A stretch of 60,168 nucleotides of DNA. Origin: a virus. Below the pieces are notes generated by a model. That model worked only from the letters and a program-made list of their open reading frames with translations, was not told the origin of the DNA and did not search any database. The number at the start of each line of letters is the position of its first letter. Positions within the stretch are counted from its first letter, which is position 1. The stretch is from the IMG/VR virus record IMGVR_UViG_3300031753_000007, positions 1 to 60,168 of that record. The stretch is one strand, 5' to 3'. Below, one piece after another: positions 56,557 through 60,168 of this stretch. A program made the translations under genes and the position numbers.

Positions 56557-56894
56557 ATCTCCTCCGTGTCGTTGAGAGCCAAGGGGCAAAATTCCTGATA
56601 GTTGGCCCGATTGTTCGCCTCTTGCGGGCAGTCTTTCCAGTTGCAATCGCCATCCCTTCCGGCATGACAATGCTTGTGCGATTCGTTCGAACAGCACGCA
56701 AAGCAGCGTTCACAAACTGGGCATCCGCTCTGCGTAGTGTGCCCGCATTTCTGCTGGTAGGGTTGTCCCGTAAGTCTGCAATATCTCTGCTCTTCGTCGT
56801 ATGTCCACGTAGACATGCTTCGTCGCTGGAGTTCTACAACGAATTGTGCATCTAGTTGCTCAGCATTGCGCCGTGCTCGCTCTAGATCGTTCAT
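56553..56894 (-). CDS. Cys-rich zinc protein
   Basis: 113 residues. Helical start (LERARRNAEQLDAQFVVELQ), then a dense Cys/His part (CGHTTQSGCPVCERCFACCS; HKHCHAGRDGDC). Several zinc ions could bind. ATGA overlaps on both sides. Unassigned. Confidence 0.6.
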   Translation of the reverse strand: MNDLERARRNAEQLDAQFVVELQRRSMSTWTYDEEQRYCRLTGQPYQQKCGHTTQSGCPVCERCFACCSNESHKHCHAGRDGDCNWKDCPQEANNRANYQEFCPLALNDTEEI

Positions 56895-57037
56895 TGCGCC
56901 ACCTTCTGGCCCATAACGCGGACCTCGGCATTGTGGCCCCTTGCACGGAGATTGGCAGCAATGGCGAACGCCTCAGACTTATCCAGTGTGCTCGTATGCC
57001 AGTACTGATCCCGGTAAACTTGGTAGTAGGTTCGCAT
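56891..57037 (-). CDS. Small protein
   Basis: 48 residues from ATG 57037 with GGAGGGATC upstream. TYYQVYRDQYWHTSTLDKSE and a helix (AFAIAANLRARGHNAEVRVM): an alpha/beta microfold similar in style to the 59-residue protein at 49392. ATGA overlap. Unassigned. Confidence 0.55.
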   Translation of the reverse strand: MRTYYQVYRDQYWHTSTLDKSEAFAIAANLRARGHNAEVRVMGQKVAQ

Positions 57038-57151
57038 TTTTGATCCCTCCAAACTCAATTAATCTCGCTCATCAAACCAGTTCCCAGCCCAACCCACCAG
57101 CACCGCGCCAACGCCCTCCCCATTCCAGGCGCGGACGCGATGCTCGGAGGT

Positions 57152-57613
57152 TCAGACGTGCGAGGCTTGAGTTCCCCCCGAAACTTGTGCGTCGGCCGCT
57201 TGCATGAGTTCGCTGTAATCCTTGGCTTCAACCAGCGCACGCCACTCCGGCGTGATGAACTCACGGATGATCCAGCCAATAAGATTGCCCTCTGCCGCCG
57301 TCTTACGATAGGTGATGAACGTCAGTGCAGACGGCATCTCCCGCAGCTCCGATCCGCGCAGCACATTCCCGCATAGAATCAGCTTGGCTGCATCCTGAGC
57401 GCTAAACCCTCGCACCGTTCGCGTGTGCCTATGCTGCTTCTCGTTGTGCGTCTCTTCAGCTAGCAGCTTGTTAAGATCATCCGACCACGAGATATTCTCT
57501 GCGTAGTCGCGCAAGCAAAGCCGCTCATCCATCGACGCGTTGTTCTGATACGTTTCGTTGATGATGTCGCGCAACCCGCGCCACATCTTGTCGATATGCT
57601 CATGTGTTCTCAT
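57152..57613 (-). CDS. Hypothetical protein
   Basis: 153 residues, acidic and helical (HEHIDKMWRGLRDIINETYQ; IIREFITPEWRALVEAKDYS). No signal, membrane segment or zinc site. About 115 bases before the next gene hold nothing I recognise. Confidence 0.55.
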   Translation of the reverse strand: MRTHEHIDKMWRGLRDIINETYQNNASMDERLCLRDYAENISWSDDLNKLLAEETHNEKQHRHTRTVRGFSAQDAAKLILCGNVLRGSELREMPSALTFITYRKTAAEGNLIGWIIREFITPEWRALVEAKDYSELMQAADAQVSGGTQASHV

Positions 57614-57686
57614 TGCAGTCTCCTCGCACGCTGTAGTAACTTCCCCAGCCCGCCAACTCCCGGAGCGGACGGGCTAGGCAGGCTAC

Positions 57687-58199
57687 TTATGCCAGCAAGT
57701 CACTCGGACAATGCAGCATATTAGCTGCGTGATACCACGAGCCCGCGCGGACAGCCTGCAGTACGTCGCCGAGACTAGCAGCGGTATAACTGTGACGGCG
57801 TAAGTAATCCAAGCGCTCCGACGCGCTGTAGCACTCCCTCCATATCTGCTCGCACTCTTCGTCCTCACGGCGGCTGAAGTCTTCCTCATCCAACACAGGG
57901 TAGTCATTCGCCCGGTCGCACAGTTCCCTTGCCTTAGTGAGCGCTGTCTGATTCGTGCTGTGAATAGCTATCCACTCGACCCAGCCCACAGCCCAGTGAC
58001 CCTCGCGGACCACCTGTACGGTAGTCTCATCTTCAAAGTCGCCTGCTAAGGCAAGCAGAGCCTTGGACGCCACAGCAAAGTTGCTAGCCTCCAGTACGTC
58101 AGAGTCCCGCGACTGCCCGAACCCAGCGCCGTACCATCCTTCCCACGTCGCACCCATGTAACACTCAGGATGCGTCCATTCCTTCACTATGTGTGTCAT
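57687..58199 (-). CDS. Conserved phage hypothetical protein
   Basis: 170 residues. The block GHWAVGWVEWIAIHSTNQTA and later YPVLDEEDFSRREDEECEQI belong to a family I recognise from many phages and plasmids ('VGWVEWIAI...', 'YPvLdEed.s'), without known activity. ATGA overlap with the following microprotein. Confidence 0.7.
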   Translation of the reverse strand: MTHIVKEWTHPECYMGATWEGWYGAGFGQSRDSDVLEASNFAVASKALLALAGDFEDETTVQVVREGHWAVGWVEWIAIHSTNQTALTKARELCDRANDYPVLDEEDFSRREDEECEQIWRECYSASERLDYLRRHSYTAASLGDVLQAVRAGSWYHAANMLHCPSDLLA

Positions 58200-58279
58200 C
58201 TCGCACCCCCGTGCGCCTGTCCCATCGTCACGAGCACAAACGCCAACTCCGCCAGCACCAATATCGTAAGTGTCATCAT
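58196..58279 (-). CDS. Single-pass membrane microprotein
   Basis: 27 residues from ATG 58279, in an ATGA overlap. MTLTILVLAELAFVLVTMGQ is one membrane segment, ending in a Gly/His/Arg tail. Unassigned. Confidence 0.5.
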   Translation of the reverse strand: MMTLTILVLAELAFVLVTMGQAHGGAR

Positions 58280-58395
58280 CGCGTCACCTCCACATGCCGC
58301 CAGCACCACGCAACCACGGCGCCGGCCATCATCGTCGCCCCAGTTGCATACCCTGCCAGAAAGACCACCATCCACACGGCCTCATGGTTAGCCAT
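58276..58395 (-). CDS. Single-pass membrane microprotein
   Basis: 39 residues from ATG 58395. EAVWMVVFLAGYATGATMMA and a following GAVVAWCW are one or two short membrane segments. It overlaps both neighbours. Unassigned. Confidence 0.55.
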   Translation of the reverse strand: MANHEAVWMVVFLAGYATGATMMAGAVVAWCWRHVEVTR

Positions 58396-58819
58396 TGGAC
58401 ACCTCCGCGTTCGCAGCTGGCAGCAACTTCGCCATGTTCGCAGGGTTGAGGTAGACATGCGCCGTAGCAGGCTTCCCACAGAACGTTCCCGCCTCTACCA
58501 GCGCGAAACCTTCTGGCAGCACCTTCAAGCTCACATTCCCCACATGATCGACCTTCAGCACTTCACTCTCTTGATTCGCCATTCCCCGCGCGGCCACTTC
58601 GAAGAACGGATGCGTCCGTGTAGGCAGTGGCTTCCGTACCATCGTCGCGAGTTCAACCAGCGCGAACTCACTCCGTGACCCGCCATCCCAATAGCTGTTT
58701 ATGTTGACGCAACCAGGGAACGCCGCAATCGACGCCCGCAGTTTGCGATAGGAAGGAAACGCCGCTAGGACAAGCCGCTTCACTTCTGGCGCCTGTCTAA
58801 GCTCTATCGACTGGTACAT
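58388..58819 (-). CDS. Hypothetical protein
   Basis: 143 residues from ATG 58819. Alpha/beta pattern: helix (EVKRLVLAAFPSYRKLRASI), strands with SYWDGGSRSEFALVEL and FALVEAGTFCGKPATAHVYL. The second half resembles small nucleotide- or ligand-binding folds, a weak impression. Unassigned. Confidence 0.6.
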   Translation of the reverse strand: MYQSIELRQAPEVKRLVLAAFPSYRKLRASIAAFPGCVNINSYWDGGSRSEFALVELATMVRKPLPTRTHPFFEVAARGMANQESEVLKVDHVGNVSLKVLPEGFALVEAGTFCGKPATAHVYLNPANMAKLLPAANAEVSNG

Positions 58820-58888
58820 GTTGCTCACCTCGCACGATGAGATTGAACTTCGTACCACGCCAAGCGCTGGCCAGACGCGGTACGCTGG

Positions 58889-59149
58889 TCACTCCCCGAC
58901 TACTGTCGACAGTTCACGCATCAAGGGAACTGAAACCACCAGCTGGAAGCGCTCATCCTTGAGTTCCTGTACGTGCTCAGCATCCCAGCCAACCCAACCC
59001 AAGCGATATGCCAAGAGCCAGCCCTCAATCTCGTTCAACCTGCTTTGTGCGGTCTGCATGGAATCCTCCGTCGAGACACCGCGAGCATACGCCATCGCCA
59101 GTACGTTGTCAATACCCTGTCTAACTTTATTTGTGCCAATCCTGTGCAA
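58889..59149 (-). CDS. Hypothetical small protein
   Basis: 86 residues, helical with two Trp (NEIEGWLLAYRLGWVGWDAE). First gene of the right-hand minus-strand group. Unassigned. Confidence 0.55.
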   Translation of the reverse strand: MHRIGTNKVRQGIDNVLAMAYARGVSTEDSMQTAQSRLNEIEGWLLAYRLGWVGWDAEHVQELKDERFQLVVSVPLMRELSTVVGE

Positions 59150-59238
59150 AACGAGCTGGCCACCTGGTCACTTGACAGGGAACACTTACGGGGAATATCG
59201 TCTGGCCGTCCTGAAGGTTTTAAGCAGGCGCCAGAGGC

Positions 59239-59505
59239 ATGTCGACTCAACCACTTGAGGACATCTTCGCTACCCCTCCAGCAGATGATTGGACGTGGAG
59301 CTATCCTTCAGGCTCGCAAACCTGGAGGTGCTACCATTGCGGCAGATGGCAGCGTACTTATGTGCGTAGCGGGTCTAACCTTATGGATTGCACGTTTGAG
59401 GATTGCCGGCGTCAGTCTGAGCTTGAGTCTCGTGTGCGACCAGCCGGCCGTGGACGCCTAGCACGGCGTGAGCGTGAGTTGCGGCGCGGCCTTGCGCTAC
59501 GTTAG
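59239..59505 (+). CDS. Zinc-ribbon protein, plus strand
   Basis: 88 residues. CYHCGRWQRTYVRSGSNLMD then CTFEDC gives a zinc ribbon; the C-terminus is strongly basic (RGRLARRERELRRGLALR), so RNA or DNA binding is plausible. Together with the HNH gene it forms a short plus-strand group. No clear ribosome site. Confidence 0.5.
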   Translation: MSTQPLEDIFATPPADDWTWSYPSGSQTWRCYHCGRWQRTYVRSGSNLMDCTFEDCRRQSELESRVRPAGRGRLARRERELRRGLALR

Positions 59506-59768
59506 CTCCCAGCTATTGTCCATTCGCCTTAGTTCTCACCCCCTCCACCTAGACCACCCCACACCTCGCGTCCCCACTCCAGTTACTAACATTACCTAAG
59601 TCACTGTTACTCACATTTATTAGTCGGGTGTCGCCCGGATTGTCCAGGGGTGCCGGCAGGGGAGGGGGACATGTGGATGCACTTCATTGTGCTCAGAAAA
59701 TAATCGGCGGAACTAAAAATAAGCGTCAACCGTATTCTTGTGGCTAGACATATGATATCGTATGCCGC
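59506..59768. other. Intergenic region before the HNH gene
   Basis: 263 bases with no gene. The left part is C-rich; the middle has a CGGG-TGTCG-CCCG hairpin (about 59626-59638); the right end is AT-rich (AATCGGCGGAACTAAAAATA; GACATATGATATCGT) just before the HNH start, where a promoter may lie. No better-defined signal was found. Confidence 0.4.
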
Positions 59769-60168
59769 ATGGTTAAGCCGTCCGCTCGACGTAAAGAGGC
59801 TATTCAGCTACGGAGACAAGGCCTTTCTTACCGGCTGGTTGCCCAGGCAATGGGGATCACAAGACAGGCTGCCCAACAGCTAGTTCAAGTTCACCCTGCG
59901 GCTCGGACACTCATCAAGGCGCGAGCCAAGGGATGCTGCGAAGATTGTGGCAAGCCCGAGGAGCATGGGCATCTGCATCATGTTGAAGCCTTTAAGCAGG
60001 AGGGCAACTACAATGACCTCAGTAATTTAGCCTACCTTTGCAACCGTTGTCATCAGCACCGACATCCCCGGCCGAAGAAGCCTCGGATACGAGTGCCCAA
60101 AGTACCGATCCCGTATGAGCAACGTAAACGGGGATTCACTGGCTGCCGTCGTTGGGAACTCGGACTGC
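59769..60168 (+). CDS. HNH endonuclease, 5' part (continues at 252)
   Basis: ATG 59769. Residues 1-48 carry a helix-turn-helix-like module (QGLSYRLVAQAMGITRQAAQ) that could read a target site. From residue 57 (CCEDCGKPEEHGHLHHVEAF) the HNH fold begins. The frame runs off the edge and continues on the left end. The join restores a gene of about 147 codons. Confidence 0.8.
   Translation, partial: MVKPSARRKEAIQLRRQGLSYRLVAQAMGITRQAAQQLVQVHPAARTLIKARAKGCCEDCGKPEEHGHLHHVEAFKQEGNYNDLSNLAYLCNRCHQHRHPRPKKPRIRVPKVPIPYEQRKRGFTGCRRWELGL
59918..60168. repeat. Terminal direct repeat, right copy
   Basis: Second copy of bases 1-251. The single change (C at 60045 versus A at 128) replaces Ser by Arg in the second zinc knuckle of the HNH protein. 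Confidence 0.9.

Noticed and set aside
57055-57151. A possible small gene between 57037 and 57152
   Set aside because: Frames here are Arg/Gly-rich, lack a ribosome site and show no motif.

Overview
The window is an essentially complete genome of a tailed double-stranded DNA phage (Caudoviricetes), probably with podovirus morphology. A portal, a scaffold, a capsid protein, adaptor and stabilisation-type tail proteins, spike or fibre genes and a set of ejection-type proteins are present. I see no tape measure, sheath, major tail tube, integrase or excision gene, no tRNA and no CRISPR array. The first 251 bases recur at the end (1-251 = 59918-60168) with one mismatch, and the repeat lies inside one HNH endonuclease gene. 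The molecule is therefore best read as a circularised assembly of about 59.9 kb. GC is high (about 60% by eye) with strong G/C preference at third codon positions. The host cannot be named. A lipoprotein with a lipobox, Sec-type signal peptides on fibre-like proteins and a GH73-like plus M15 lysis pair suggest a bacterium with conventional peptidoglycan, more likely Gram-negative.

Layout. (1) 0-2.7 kb, plus strand: small early genes, including a likely Acb2/Tad1-type cyclic-nucleotide sponge, an XRE regulator and a possible small terminase. (2) 2.7-31 kb, plus strand: packaging and virion genes, starting with a large terminase divided between two ORFs, then portal, fibre genes, small basic and His-rich proteins, scaffold, major capsid protein, adaptors, a 1489-residue tailspike, a 1238-residue tail protein, a GNAT enzyme and three ejection-type proteins. 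The last of these carries a GGDEF-like domain. (3) 31-33.5 kb: lysis region with a LuxR-type regulator, a holin candidate, a GH73-like glucosaminidase and an M15 peptidase. (4) 34-52.7 kb, minus strand: one long, tightly overlapped operon carrying, from its promoter end, an RHH protein, small genes, a PD-(D/E)XK nuclease interrupted by an HNH gene, a RecA/Sak4-like ATPase, an SSB-like protein, a glycosylation cassette (six glycosyltransferase-like genes and a methyltransferase), many small zinc-ribbon proteins, and a family A DNA polymerase fused to a uracil-DNA-glycosylase-like domain. (5) 52.7-54.2 kb: a probable control region with a DnaA-box match and a plus-strand AAA+ ATPase. (6) 54.3-59.2 kb, minus strand: small accessory genes, Cys-rich or single-pass membrane proteins. 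(7) 59.2-60.2 kb and round to 0.3 kb, plus strand: a zinc-ribbon protein and the terminal HNH gene.

The genes fit a lytic programme. Ejection proteins and early small proteins condition the cell, the minus-strand operon replicates and recombines DNA and makes a glycan-modifying set, and the plus-strand module builds and packages virions before lysis. The most unusual features are the nuclease gene whose 5' end has been displaced by an HNH gene and replaced by a recoded copy, the GGDEF domain on a likely ejected virion protein in a phage that also appears to encode a cyclic-nucleotide sponge, the split terminase, and the glycosyltransferase gene that carries a membrane microprotein in another frame.
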